Below, piece by piece: positions 33,645 through 42,386 of a stretch of DNA of 64,000 bases (the first letter of the stretch is position 1; each line of letters starts with the position of its first letter). The stretch is from assembly GCF_009664855.1 (NCBI RefSeq), contig NZ_CP045928.1:6176518-6240517 (forward strand), written 5' to 3'. A program made the position numbers and the translations under genes. The notes beneath the pieces were generated by a model. That model worked only from the letters and a program-made list of their open reading frames with translations, searched no databases and was not told the DNA's origin. Source of the stretch: Flavobacterium sp. SLB02. Lineage in GTDB: Bacteria > Bacteroidota > Bacteroidia > Flavobacteriales > Flavobacteriaceae.

Positions 33645-33800
33645 ATTTAAGTTATTTTGAAAAAACAGTTAGATATTTTTAAACCATATAAGTAATGTAA
33701 GTTTAGGTAATCTAATTTGTTATTTATTTTTTATTGATATTGAAATTGATATTGCAATTGTAATTGATTTTTGCAATTGATATTGAACTTGGTAAAAATA

Positions 33801-33831
33801 AAAAAACCGTTCTAATTAATAGAACGGTTTT
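33801..33831 (-). terminator. Terminator of the minus-strand barrel gene
   Basis: AAAACCGTTCTA (33803-33814) pairs with 33820-33831, with a T-run on the minus strand. Confidence 0.8.
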
Positions 33832-33855
33832 TATAAAAGTATGTGATATATTTTT

Positions 33856-34413
33856 TTAGAACATAAACCCTGCTGAGATCTGGAATACAGAGTTTTTAAC
33901 ATCTGCATTTTTAGAAGCTTCTGTCAATCCTAAACCATAACGACCTTGTAAAAAGAAGTTTTCAGTAAGTTTTACTCCTAAACCGGCATTTACACCAAAT
34001 TCAAAAGTTTCACCATTTTTAACATCAAAATCATTTCTTTCACTTACTAAGAAAGAAGCCTGTGGTCCTACTTCTAAACTAAATGTATTATTTAAATAAA
34101 ATTTAGCCATTACCGGAATGGAGATGTACCCTAGCTCATTTTTAATATCTCCACTTACATCATCAAATTTATAAGATGCACCTGTTGTAGAGTATAAAAG
34201 CTCTGGTTGAATAGAAAATTTGTCTAGTAATTTTATTTCAGCAACCAAACCAGCATGGTAGCTAGTGATACCTTCTTTGTCAATTTGATCTGGAAAATCT
34301 CCAGTTTGACTTGCAAAGTTAACCCCTGCTTTAACTCCAAGTTTCAATAATTGTGCCTGAATTGTAGCTGATGTTGCCATGAACAAAACAGCCGCTAAAA
34401 TTATTTTTTTCAT
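33856..34413 (-). CDS. Outer-membrane beta-barrel (porin-family) protein
   Basis: The 185-residue protein has a signal peptide (MKKIILAAVLFMATSATIQA) and an eight-strand-type outer-membrane barrel with the recurring segments GVKAGVNFASQTGD, FSIQPELLYS, YISIPVMAKFYL, FSLEVGPQASFL and a terminal Phe. These segments are shared with three genes on the plus strand (35432, 36181, 36986). The function of such small barrels is unknown; they may be structural or adhesion proteins. The gene is divergent from the rest of the array. Confidence 0.88.
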   Translation of the reverse strand: MKKIILAAVLFMATSATIQAQLLKLGVKAGVNFASQTGDFPDQIDKEGITSYHAGLVAEIKLLDKFSIQPELLYSTTGASYKFDDVSGDIKNELGYISIPVMAKFYLNNTFSLEVGPQASFLVSERNDFDVKNGETFEFGVNAGLGVKLTENFFLQGRYGLGLTEASKNADVKNSVFQISAGFMF

Positions 34414-34712
34414 AAAAGTGTTTTTTTAAAATTTGGTATTTTTTAACGTTATCTATTAGTCAAAACTACATTATTTTGATTTTATTGTTTTATATATTGG
34501 TTTAAATAATTAATAAAATTCGCACTCATTTTCGCTTTTTACGGTTGTTATTTGGTGTTTTTGCCTTTAATCCTTTGAATTTCAGTTTTTTGTTTCTTTA
34601 TGAATTCTGTCTTATTTTAATACTTTTCAGTCTTCTCTTGGGCTTTTTTTAACAAGTATAAGATTAGTTTTATGAAATAATAATAAACAAAAATTGTAAA
34701 CATAAAAAAAAT

Positions 34713-35222
34713 ATTTTAGCTGCTATTGCAGTAATGACAGTTGGTTTTGCAAGCGCACAAGAGCAAACTAAAAAAGGAAAATACCTTATTGAGGGTAATA
34801 CTTCTTTTGGCGCGAGAGGAACTGGTAACACAGGTTTTGCACTAAATTCAGAAGATGGTACAACTTCTTGGAATATTGGAGCAGAAGGTGGTTACTTCGT
34901 TATGGATAATTTAGCGATAAAAGCTGGTTTAGGGTATGGTGATGAAGGAGGAGATTACGGTACTTCTAAGTTCTCTTATAAAGTTGGAGCAAAGTATTAT
35001 GTAATCAACAAAATTCCTTTTGAGCTTTCTTACACTGGAGCAAGTATTAAAGATGCAGATGAAAACGCTTCTTATTTAGGAATTCAGGGAGGATATGCAT
35101 GGTTTATTGGAAATAACATTTCTATTGAGCCAGGCGTTCGTTACAACGTAACATTAAATGATAATTTTGGTACAGGTAAAGATGTTCTTCAATTTACTAT
35201 TGGTTTTGCATTGCATTTCTAA
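34713..35222 (+). pseudogene. Small outer-membrane beta-barrel gene lacking an ATG at the signal-peptide start
   Basis: From 34713 the frame reads ILAAIAVMTVGFASAQEQ, an intact signal-peptide core, followed by a 145-residue glycine-rich barrel ending in Phe (GFALHF). The segment upstream is ACATA then eight A. Relative to sister genes, which start ATGAA(A/G), the ATG appears as ATA, and one A is missing for the frame. The only in-frame ATG (34734) would start inside the signal peptide and leave MTVGFASAQ. The gene may be silent, switch by slippage in the A-run, or start at a rare codon. The barrel sequence differs from the other four. Confidence 0.65.
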
Positions 35223-35246
35223 TACCGGAATTATAATATTTTTTAA

Positions 35247-35278
35247 AAGCCTTCCTAATTATTTAGGAAGGTTTTTTT
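35247..35278 (+). terminator. Terminator after the first plus-strand barrel
   Basis: CCTTCCTAA (35250-35258) pairs with TTAGGAAGG (35263-35271), followed by seven T. The same terminator word recurs after each plus-strand barrel gene. Confidence 0.8.
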
Positions 35279-35383
35279 GTTTGTGGTTTAATTTACAACA
35301 AATAAAAGTTTGTTCGTTTGCTTTTAATGAGTTTAACTGTCTAATTACCACTTTATTTGTTAAAATGCAAGTTATTTTTTGTG

Positions 35384-35402
35384 AAGTATATTTTTATATT
35401 TG
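35384..35402 (+). promoter_or_regulatory. Cassette promoter before barrel gene 35432
   Basis: AAGTATATTTTTATATTTG ends in the -7 box TATATTTG. Near-identical sequence precedes the next two barrel genes. Confidence 0.65.
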
Positions 35403-35431
35403 AACATTAAATTTAACCAAAACAAATTAAG

Positions 35432-36010
35432 ATGAAGAGAATTATTTTAGCTGCTATAGCAGTAATGGCATTTGGATTTACTAATGCACAACAAACAAGA
35501 TTTGGAATAAAAGGAGGTCTTAACCTTTCAACAGTAGTTGGTGGAGATGTTGATGATACTAAATCATTAGTTGGTTTTCACGTTGGCGGTTTTGCTGAAA
35601 TTCATGTTGTAGAGAAATTTTTTATTCAACCAGAACTTTTATTCTCAACGCAGGGAAGTAAATTTGATGGTTTTGGAGGAGATTACGATTATAAATTGAA
35701 TTATTTAAATATTCCGGTTTTAGCAAAATATTATATAGTAGATAAAAAATTTAATGTTGAAGCAGGACCACAATTAGGTGTTTTATTGTCTGCAAAACTT
35801 GATGGTGAAGATATTAAAGATTATACAAGATCAGTAGATTTTGGTTTTAACATTGGAGCGGGTTATAGTTTTACTGATAATCTTTCAGTAGGTCTTCGTT
35901 ATACTATTGGTTTATCTCCTCTTTCAGATAAAGATATTGATAATGAAGATGATTATTACAATAGTGCTAAAAACAGTAACCTTGCGTTATCTCTAGCTTA
36001 TAAATTCTAA
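35432..36010 (+). CDS. Outer-membrane beta-barrel (porin-family) protein
   Basis: The 192-residue protein has a signal peptide (MKRIILAAIAVMAFGFTNAQ) and an eight-strand-type barrel. Shared segments are FGIKGGLNLSTVVGGD, FFIQPELLFSTQGS, NYLNIPVLAKYYIV, NVEAGPQLGVLLSA and a terminal LAYKF. It is one of three close paralogs in tandem, each with its own promoter and hairpin terminator. Function unknown; the acidic loops between strands vary most among the copies, which suggests surface exposure. Confidence 0.9.
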   Translation: MKRIILAAIAVMAFGFTNAQQTRFGIKGGLNLSTVVGGDVDDTKSLVGFHVGGFAEIHVVEKFFIQPELLFSTQGSKFDGFGGDYDYKLNYLNIPVLAKYYIVDKKFNVEAGPQLGVLLSAKLDGEDIKDYTRSVDFGFNIGAGYSFTDNLSVGLRYTIGLSPLSDKDIDNEDDYYNSAKNSNLALSLAYKF

Positions 36011-36032
36011 TTTTAAGAATTAATTAATCTCA

Positions 36033-36066
36033 AAAACCTTTCTGAATTTCAGAAAGGTTTTTTTAT
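36033..36066 (+). terminator. Terminator after barrel gene 35432
   Basis: AAACCTTTCTGAA pairs with TTCAGAAAGGTTT across a minimal loop, with a T-run. Same word pattern as its neighbours. Confidence 0.75.
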
Positions 36067-36134
36067 GCTCAAAATTTTCATAATAAGAATTTACCACCCA
36101 AAATTATAGTATCTGATTTATTCTGGTTTTTAAT

Positions 36135-36153
36135 AAGTATATTTCTATATTTG
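36135..36153 (+). promoter_or_regulatory. Cassette promoter before barrel gene 36181
   Basis: AAGTATATTTCTATATTTG, identical to 36935-36953, ending in the -7 box TATATTTG. Confidence 0.7.
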
Positions 36154-36180
36154 GCGAAATTAATCAACCAAAAAAATAAA

Positions 36181-36804
36181 ATGAAACAAGTTATTTTATC
36201 TGCAATTGCAGTTATGGCATTTGGCTTTACAAATGCACAAGATGTTAAATATGGTCTTAAAGGTGGCCTAAATATTTCGAACTTTACAGGAGATACAGAT
36301 GGAGCTAATTTAAAATCAAGAACAGGTTTTAATGTTGGAGGGTTTGTAGAAATAAAAATTTCTGAAAAATTTTCTATTCAGCCGGAACTTCTGTACTCTA
36401 CTCAGGGAACTAAAATTGCAAATATTGGAGATTACTTAGACGATGAATTTTTTACGGGAGATATTAATTTTAATTTATCCTATATAAATGTGCCGGTGAT
36501 GTTTAAGTATTATGTAGCAGAAAAATTTAGTATCGAAGCTGGTCCACAAATTGGATTTTTAACTTCTGCAAAGACAAAAACAAAACTGGATGGATTTAGT
36601 CAAACCGTTGAAGATGATGTTAAGGATAGTTTCGAATCAATCGATTTTGGATTAAATTTTGGGGCAGGTTATGAGTTTACAGAGCATTTTGGAATAGGGG
36701 CAAGATATAATTTAGGATTAGCGAATATCGCAAAAACCGAAGCAGGTGATGATACTAAACTTCATAACAGTGTTTTTTCATTTTCTGCAGCTTATAAGTT
36801 TTAA
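36181..36804 (+). CDS. Outer-membrane beta-barrel (porin-family) protein
   Basis: The protein has 207 residues from the ATG at 36181. A TTG at 36151 lies inside the promoter, so it is rejected. The signal peptide MKQVILSAIAVMAFGFTNAQ and barrel segments (YGLKGGLNISNFTGD, FSIQPELLYSTQG, FSIEAGPQIGFL, FGIGARYNLGLANI, terminal AYKF) match its tandem paralogs. It has a longer extracellular-type loop after strand 3 than gene 35432. Function unknown. Confidence 0.9.
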   Translation: MKQVILSAIAVMAFGFTNAQDVKYGLKGGLNISNFTGDTDGANLKSRTGFNVGGFVEIKISEKFSIQPELLYSTQGTKIANIGDYLDDEFFTGDINFNLSYINVPVMFKYYVAEKFSIEAGPQIGFLTSAKTKTKLDGFSQTVEDDVKDSFESIDFGLNFGAGYEFTEHFGIGARYNLGLANIAKTEAGDDTKLHNSVFSFSAAYKF

Positions 36805-36825
36805 ATATTTTATTGAAAATATTTA

Positions 36826-36857
36826 AAAAGCCTTCCTGAATCAGGAAGGTTTTTTTT
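36826..36857 (+). terminator. Terminator after barrel gene 36181
   Basis: CCTTCCTGA pairs with TCAGGAAGG, followed by eight T. Confidence 0.8.
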
Positions 36858-36934
36858 GTAAGAAAAATATATTTTTAATAAGATTTTGCGCCTAGTTACT
36901 ACAAAAAATGTTAAAATACAAATAATTTTTTGGT

Positions 36935-36953
36935 AAGTATATTTCTATATTTG
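36935..36953 (+). promoter_or_regulatory. Cassette promoter before barrel gene 36986
   Basis: AAGTATATTTCTATATTTG, identical to 36135-36153. Confidence 0.7.
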
Positions 36954-36985
36954 CCATCGAATTAATTTAACCAAAACAAATAATA

Positions 36986-37594
36986 ATGAAAAAAGTTCTT
37001 TTATCTGCAGTTGCAGTTATGGCATTTATGAGTGTTAGCGCTCAAGAAACAAGATTTGGAGTAAAAGCTGGTGCAAACTTATCTACTTTTACAGGAGATG
37101 TTGATGATGCAAAATCGTTAGTTGGTTTTCACGTTGGCGGTTTTGCTGAAATTAAACTTACTGATAAATTCGCAATTCAACCTGAGATTTTATTCTCAAC
37201 TCAAGGTTCAAAACAAGAAGGTAGTGATCTTTTTGGCTCATATGAAAATAAAGTAAATGTAAGCTATTTAAATATTCCAGTAATGGCAAAATATTATGTG
37301 GCTGAAAAATTTAGTCTTGAAGCAGGTCCGCAAATTGGATTTTTACTAAGTGCTAAATCAAAGTATGAGGAAACTGTAGATGGTGAAAAATATTCAGAGG
37401 ATATAGATGTAAAAGATGGTTTCGAATCAATTGATTTTGGAGTAAACTTTGGTGCTGGATATGATTTTACTGAAAATCTTTCTGTAGGTTTACGTTATAA
37501 TCTTGGTTTATCAAATATTAATAAAAACGAAGAAGGCGATAACGCAAAAGTTAAAAACAGCGTTTTCTCTTTATCTGTAGGCTACAAATTCTAA
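36986..37594 (+). CDS. Outer-membrane beta-barrel (porin-family) protein
   Basis: The 202-residue protein has the signal peptide MKKVLLSAVAVMAFMSVSAQ and the shared barrel segments FGVKAGANLSTFTGD, FAIQPEILFSTQGS, FSLEAGPQIGFLLSA, FESIDFGVNFGAGYDF and terminal VGYKF. It is closest to its two upstream neighbours, and the segment LVGFHVGGFAEI is identical in gene 35432. The cassette of promoter, gene and terminator suggests recent tandem duplication. Function unknown. Confidence 0.9.
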   Translation: MKKVLLSAVAVMAFMSVSAQETRFGVKAGANLSTFTGDVDDAKSLVGFHVGGFAEIKLTDKFAIQPEILFSTQGSKQEGSDLFGSYENKVNVSYLNIPVMAKYYVAEKFSLEAGPQIGFLLSAKSKYEETVDGEKYSEDIDVKDGFESIDFGVNFGAGYDFTENLSVGLRYNLGLSNINKNEEGDNAKVKNSVFSLSVGYKF

Positions 37595-37616
37595 TCTAAT
37601 TAGATAATTTCATACT

Positions 37617-37648
37617 TAAAAACCTTCCTGATTCAGGAAGGTTTTTTT
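37617..37648 (+). terminator. Terminator after barrel gene 36986
   Basis: AACCTTCCTGA pairs with TTCAGGAAGGTT, followed by seven T. Confidence 0.8.
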
Positions 37649-37676
37649 ATGCTTAAAAATGTTTTACTTTGTAAGT

Positions 37677-38573
37677 ATGAATTGGAGCCGATACATCAAA
37701 GATTATCAATCGTATTTACGAATCGAAAGAGGGTTGTCGAAAAACACCATCGAAAATTATGGTTTTGATATCGAACGATTGCGTCTTTTTTTGGAAACGA
37801 ATCACATTGAAGTTTCTCCTTTAAAAATTAATGACGAAACGATACAGCAATTTATATATGCTGTTGCCAAAGAGGTTAATCCGCGTTCGCAAGCCCGGAT
37901 TATTTCAGGCTTAAAAAGTTTTTTTAATTACCTGGTTTTTGAAGATTACAGAAATGATAATCCGCTGGAATTAATTGAAACACCCAAAACTGGCCGTAAA
38001 TTACCGGATACTTTGTCTGTACAGGAAATCGATGCGCTTATTGCGGCTATTGATTTAAGTTCTAATGAAGGCGAGCGAAACCGCGCCATGTTAGAAACTT
38101 TATATGGTTGCGGACTCAGGGTTTCAGAACTGATTTCGCTTAAAATTTCGGATTTATTTTTTGATGAAGGTTTTATAAAAATTACCGGAAAAGGAAACAA
38201 AGAACGTTTTGTGCCTATTGGGAAATTGACTCAAAAATACATACAGATTTATCACAAGGAAGTTCGTGTAAATCTAACCATAAAAAAAGGTCACGAAGAT
38301 ACTTTGTTCCTGAACCGAAGAGGTAACCAGCTTACGCGAGCTATGATCTTTACGATTATCAAAGATTTGGCGGTAAAAATTAGTTTGCATAAAAGTATTA
38401 GTCCCCATACTTTGCGTCATTCATTTGCTACTCACTTACTTGAAAATGGCGCCGATTTGCGATCGATTCAGTTAATGTTGGGGCACGAATCTATTACAAC
38501 GACTGAAATTTATGTGCATTTGGATCGAAGTTTTCTAAAAGAAGTCATGCATTCTTATCATCCCCGAAAATAA
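37677..38573 (+). CDS. xerD: Site-specific tyrosine recombinase XerD
   Basis: The protein has 298 residues from the ATG at 37677; an upstream TTT-rich in-frame start at 37659 would lie in the leader and is rejected. An N-terminal SAM-like core-binding domain (about 5-90) precedes the catalytic domain with Arg in GCGLRVSEL, Lys in GKGNKERFVP, the HTLRHSFATHLLENG box, the His in MLGHES and Tyr in TTTEIYVH. It resolves chromosome dimers at dif with XerC. It is convergent with nothing and follows the barrel array. Confidence 0.95.
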   Translation: MNWSRYIKDYQSYLRIERGLSKNTIENYGFDIERLRLFLETNHIEVSPLKINDETIQQFIYAVAKEVNPRSQARIISGLKSFFNYLVFEDYRNDNPLELIETPKTGRKLPDTLSVQEIDALIAAIDLSSNEGERNRAMLETLYGCGLRVSELISLKISDLFFDEGFIKITGKGNKERFVPIGKLTQKYIQIYHKEVRVNLTIKKGHEDTLFLNRRGNQLTRAMIFTIIKDLAVKISLHKSISPHTLRHSFATHLLENGADLRSIQLMLGHESITTTEIYVHLDRSFLKEVMHSYHPRK

Positions 38574-38719
38574 TTTTTTTGCTATTAGAAGTTATTTTAA
38601 GTGAAAATTTAATATATTGTGATGTATTTTCTACTAAAGGCAGATAAGATCGACAAACAGCGCTTTTATTGTTTTAAATGTTATTTTGATCACTAAATTT
38701 AAGTAAAAATAAGTAGCAT

Positions 38720-40243
38720 ATGGTTTTTGATTTATACGGAAGTGAGGACTGCTTAGAGGTGAATAATTTTTACAAGAAGTTATTTGCAGAAATGCCTGAT
38801 TTGCTTTTTCACTTTGTTATTGATTGCGATAATAATTATACTTTTCCTCTTGTCAGTAAATCTGCTGATGAAATTTTTGAGCTTACCGCCGAAATGTTTT
38901 CAAGTGATCCTAAACTCATTATCTACGATAGAATTTTTCCTCAGGATCGCGATTTCTTTTTTGATTCCTTAGTCAAAGCACGAAGAGACATAAAACCCTG
39001 GGAGATTGAATTTAGGGCTGTTCTTCCAAAAAAGGGATTGCGTTGGTTTAAAATTTCTTCTAAAACCGAATTGTCTCCTGCGGATGGTTGCGTTAGTTTT
39101 TATGGCCATGTTTCTGATATTACAGAATTGAAAGATAAAGAAGAAAAGCTGCGTATATCCGAAGAGCGTTTTCAGTTTGCTCTTGAAGCTTCTACGGCCG
39201 GAATCTGGGATTGGGATATGGTGACCAATAATGTTTTTTATTCTTCGTTATCGCTTAAAATTCTGGAACTCGAATCGACTGATATTTTTGATGATCCGGA
39301 ACGCTGGGATAAAATTGTGCATCCGGATGATTTGCCCAAATACTATTCGGATATTCAGGAACATTTTGACAATAAGATTCCATATTACGAAAATTACCAT
39401 CGTGTAATGACTTCCAGCGGTAATTATAAATGGATTCTGGATCGTGGAAAAGTGATCAAAAGGGATGAGAACGGAAAACCATTACGTGTTATTGGTACGC
39501 ATACCGATGTTTCTTTACAAAAAGAAAAAGAGTTAGAGCTTTTGAAAACCATGAAATTATACAGCGATCAAAACAGCCGACTGGTAAATTTTTCGCATAT
39601 CGTTTCGCATAATCTAAATACACAGGCGGGCAATATAAAATCGATTTTGGACTTTATTGATGCCGATATCGAGCGACAAACTGTAAATGAGATGCTGGAA
39701 CATTTAAGAACTGTTTCTAATGACTTAAATGATACGATTTCAAATTTAACCCAGATTGTAAAAACGCAAAGCAATATTAATATTGCGGTTGTACCCTTAA
39801 AACTTTGTGATTATATCGACAAAACGATCTCGACTATAAAAGGGTTTGATAAACAAAAGAATGTCACGATAATAAATAATGTTCCGAAGTACTTGACGGT
39901 TAATTTTAATCCGGCTTATATGGAAAGTGTTTTGTTGAATTTTGCAACAAATGCCATAAAATACGCGCATCCTGATCGTGATCCTGTTATTGTGTTTGAT
40001 TTTTCGATTGAACCCGAAGGACATAAATCTTTAAAAATTACCGATAACGGATTGGGTATTGATTTGAATGTATATGGTGATTTGTTATTTGGAATGTATA
40101 AAACATTTCATAAACATCAGGAAGCCCGCGGAATTGGTTTGTATATAACCAGAAATCAAATTGAAGCTATGAAAGGGACAATTTCTGTTGAAAGCGAGGT
40201 TGGAGTAGGGACTAGTTTTAAAATCATCTTTAACGATATTTGA
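38720..40243 (+). CDS. PAS-domain sensor histidine kinase
   Basis: The 507-residue kinase appears to be soluble. Two PAS-like modules (about 20-135 and 145-265) precede the dimerisation helix with His297 (SHIVSHNLNTQ), and the ATPase domain follows with the N-box NFATNAIKYAHP, the G1 box TDNGLGIDL and GIGLYITRNQIEAM. No membrane segment or response regulator is adjacent, so it is an orphan kinase sensing an internal signal. It is convergent with rny; a terminator lies between. Confidence 0.9.
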   Translation: MVFDLYGSEDCLEVNNFYKKLFAEMPDLLFHFVIDCDNNYTFPLVSKSADEIFELTAEMFSSDPKLIIYDRIFPQDRDFFFDSLVKARRDIKPWEIEFRAVLPKKGLRWFKISSKTELSPADGCVSFYGHVSDITELKDKEEKLRISEERFQFALEASTAGIWDWDMVTNNVFYSSLSLKILELESTDIFDDPERWDKIVHPDDLPKYYSDIQEHFDNKIPYYENYHRVMTSSGNYKWILDRGKVIKRDENGKPLRVIGTHTDVSLQKEKELELLKTMKLYSDQNSRLVNFSHIVSHNLNTQAGNIKSILDFIDADIERQTVNEMLEHLRTVSNDLNDTISNLTQIVKTQSNINIAVVPLKLCDYIDKTISTIKGFDKQKNVTIINNVPKYLTVNFNPAYMESVLLNFATNAIKYAHPDRDPVIVFDFSIEPEGHKSLKITDNGLGIDLNVYGDLLFGMYKTFHKHQEARGIGLYITRNQIEAMKGTISVESEVGVGTSFKIIFNDI

Positions 40244-40263
40244 AATCATAAATTGATATAAAT

Positions 40264-40300
40264 AATAAAGGCTATCTGTAGAAGATAGCCTTTATTATTT
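40264..40300. terminator. Terminator between the histidine kinase and rny
   Basis: AATAAAGGCTATCT (40264-40277) pairs with AGATAGCCTTTATT (40283-40296), followed by TTTAT. Convergent genes share it. Confidence 0.8.
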
Positions 40301-40315
40301 TATAGTGTTTAGAGA

Positions 40316-41878
40316 TTACTTCGCAATATTCACTGCTCTTGTTTCTCTAATTACTGTCACTTTTACCTGACCCGGATAAGTCATTTCGGTTTGGATTTTT
40401 TGTGAAATTTCGAAAGATAAGTTGGCTGCATTATCATCAGAAACTTTTTCGCTTTCTACAATTACGCGAAGTTCTCTACCAGCCTGAATTGCGTATGCAT
40501 TTTTTACACCGCTAAAACCGTAAGCCACTTCTTCAAGGTCTTTCAAACGCTGAATGTATGAATCTAAAACCTGACGTCTTGCTCCTGGTCTTGCTCCTGA
40601 AATAGCATCACAAACCTGAACGATAGGAGAAAGTAATGATTTCATTTCGATCTCGTCGTGGTGAGCTCCAATAGCATTACAAACTTCTTCTTTTTCACCA
40701 TATTTCTCCGCCCATTGCATACCTAATAATGCGTGAGGTAAATCACTTTCAGTATCCGGCACTTTACCAATATCGTGTAGTAAACCTGCTCTTTTTGCCA
40801 GTTTTACGTTAAGGCCTAATTCGGCTGCCATGATACCACAAAGTTTAGAAACCTCTCTGGAGTGTTGCAATAAGTTTTGTCCGTAAGAAGAACGATATTT
40901 CATTCTACCTACTACTTTTATTAATTCAGGGTGTAAACCGTGAATTCCTAAGTCGATAACCGTACGTTTACCAACTTCGATAATTTCGTCATCGATTTGT
41001 TTGGCTGTTTTAGCGACAACTTCTTCAATTCTTGCCGGGTGAATACGTCCGTCAGTTACCAATTTGTGCAATGACAAACGCGCAATTTCTCTACGAACAG
41101 GATCAAAACAAGAAAGAATAATAGCTTCTGGTGTATCATCAACAATGATTTCTACTCCGGTTGCAGCTTCAAGCGCTCTAATGTTACGTCCTTCACGACC
41201 AATAATTCTACCTTTTACATCATCAGATTCAATGTTGAAAACAGATACGCAATTCTCAACTGCTTCTTCAGTTCCAACTCTTTGAATAGTGTTGATGATA
41301 ATTTTTTTAGCTTCTTGTTGTGCTGTAAGTTTTGCCTCTTCAATTGTATCCTGAATATGAGACATTGCTTTGCTTTTGGCTTCAGCTTTTAAACCTTCAA
41401 CCAATTGTTCTTTTGCTTCTTCTGCAGAAAGTCCTGAAATAACTTCAAGTTGCTGCAATTGACTTTTGTGTAATTTGTCAACTTCAGCTTGTTTTTTGTC
41501 TAAAACTTCAATTTTGTTATTGTACTCGTTTGTTTTAGCTTCAAAATCGTCGTTAACTTTTTTGGCTTTAGAAAGTTCGTTAGAAATTTGAGATTCTTTA
41601 TCGCGAACTCTTTTTTCTACTTCGGCTACTTTTTTATCTCTGGCTAAAATTACTTGCTCGTGCTCAGATTTCAATTCAATGAATTTTTCTTTTGCCTGAA
41701 GAATTTTATCTTTTTTAATGTTTTCGGCTTCTAAATTAGCATCTTTTAAAATTGAAGAAGCTTCTTTTTTTGCGTTCTTGATTAGATTAGAAATATTGCT
41801 TTTTTCGATAATTTTAGCGATTGCAAAACCTGCCGCAATCCCTATAATACCTGAAATAATGATCGTTATTATGTCCAT
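40316..41878 (-). CDS. rny: Ribonuclease Y
   Basis: The 520-residue protein has an N-terminal membrane helix (about 1-24), a long coiled coil (about 30-200), a KH domain (about 210-275, IIGREGRNIRALEAATGVEI) and an HD domain (HSREVSKLCGIMAAELG and LLHDIGKVPD). It is the membrane-anchored endoribonuclease that starts mRNA decay. The length matches the family. It lies downstream of the 6S RNA and zapA on the same strand, an order conserved in Flavobacteria. Confidence 0.96.
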   Translation of the reverse strand: MDIITIIISGIIGIAAGFAIAKIIEKSNISNLIKNAKKEASSILKDANLEAENIKKDKILQAKEKFIELKSEHEQVILARDKKVAEVEKRVRDKESQISNELSKAKKVNDDFEAKTNEYNNKIEVLDKKQAEVDKLHKSQLQQLEVISGLSAEEAKEQLVEGLKAEAKSKAMSHIQDTIEEAKLTAQQEAKKIIINTIQRVGTEEAVENCVSVFNIESDDVKGRIIGREGRNIRALEAATGVEIIVDDTPEAIILSCFDPVRREIARLSLHKLVTDGRIHPARIEEVVAKTAKQIDDEIIEVGKRTVIDLGIHGLHPELIKVVGRMKYRSSYGQNLLQHSREVSKLCGIMAAELGLNVKLAKRAGLLHDIGKVPDTESDLPHALLGMQWAEKYGEKEEVCNAIGAHHDEIEMKSLLSPIVQVCDAISGARPGARRQVLDSYIQRLKDLEEVAYGFSGVKNAYAIQAGRELRVIVESEKVSDDNAANLSFEISQKIQTEMTYPGQVKVTVIRETRAVNIAK

Positions 41879-41905
41879 GTTTGTTAAAATTTATATATAA
41901 AAAAA

Positions 41906-42060
41906 GCCTACATTAATTGCTTGAATAAACTCGTAAAGACAAGTTTTGAGCTAACTCACTGTTCAAGTTTCCTTGCCGAAGCATGGCATACTATAGTAGC
42001 GAAGATTCACTCACTTTAATTTGTTAGTGTTGAGTTTACCAATTGTGAACTAATGTAGGC
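41906..42060 (-). ncRNA. ssrS: 6S RNA, Flavobacteria type (6S-Flavo)
   Basis: Between zapA and rny, a 155-nt segment is closed by a perfect 10-bp stem: TAATGTAGGC (42051-42060) with GCCTACATTA (41906-41915). On the minus strand the 3' arm runs into seven T, a transcription terminator. Internal arms such as AGTGAGTT and AACTCAACACT can pair to give the long hairpin with a central bubble typical of 6S RNA. The genomic position next to zapA is the usual one for 6S RNA. It would bind RNA polymerase in stationary phase. The identification rests on position and fold, not on a covariance-model score. Confidence 0.8.
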
Positions 42061-42086
42061 AGTATCTTAGTTTCTGTAAAGAACGT

Positions 42087-42380
42087 TTAATTTTCGAGAT
42101 ATTGATCTAATAGCGAATTTAATCTTTTAATTCTTTCGATGGTTTCTTCGCCATCGATTGCGTTATCAATTTGTTTTTGTTCTACTTGTGATGCAAATTG
42201 CAAGGCACACATCGCCAGAACATCTTGTTTGTCACGAACCGCGTAACTTTCTTCGAATTGCTTGATCATAGCATCAATTTTTTTTGAAGCACTTCTAAGT
42301 CCTTCTTCCTGAGTAGGTTCTACCGTTAGCGGGTAAACTCTGTCTGCAATTGATATTTTAATTCTTAGCTTTCCGTCCAT
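42087..42380 (-). CDS. zapA: Cell division protein ZapA
   Basis: The 97-residue protein has the ZapA pattern: N-terminal strand KLRIKISIADRVYPLTVE, LRSASKKIDAMI, a coiled-coil middle (FEESYAVRDKQDVLAMCALQFA) and a C-terminal helix. It binds FtsZ filaments and helps bundle the Z ring. The upstream coiled-coil gene ends 6 bp away, and the 6S RNA follows. Length is normal. Confidence 0.9.
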   Translation of the reverse strand: MDGKLRIKISIADRVYPLTVEPTQEEGLRSASKKIDAMIKQFEESYAVRDKQDVLAMCALQFASQVEQKQIDNAIDGEETIERIKRLNSLLDQYLEN

Positions 42381-42386
42381 GTCTTT

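Noticed and set aside
33720..33800. TTGATATTG/AATTG word repeats after aroQ
   Set aside because: This is a simple AT-rich, degenerate tract without mirror ends, so I do not count it as an element.
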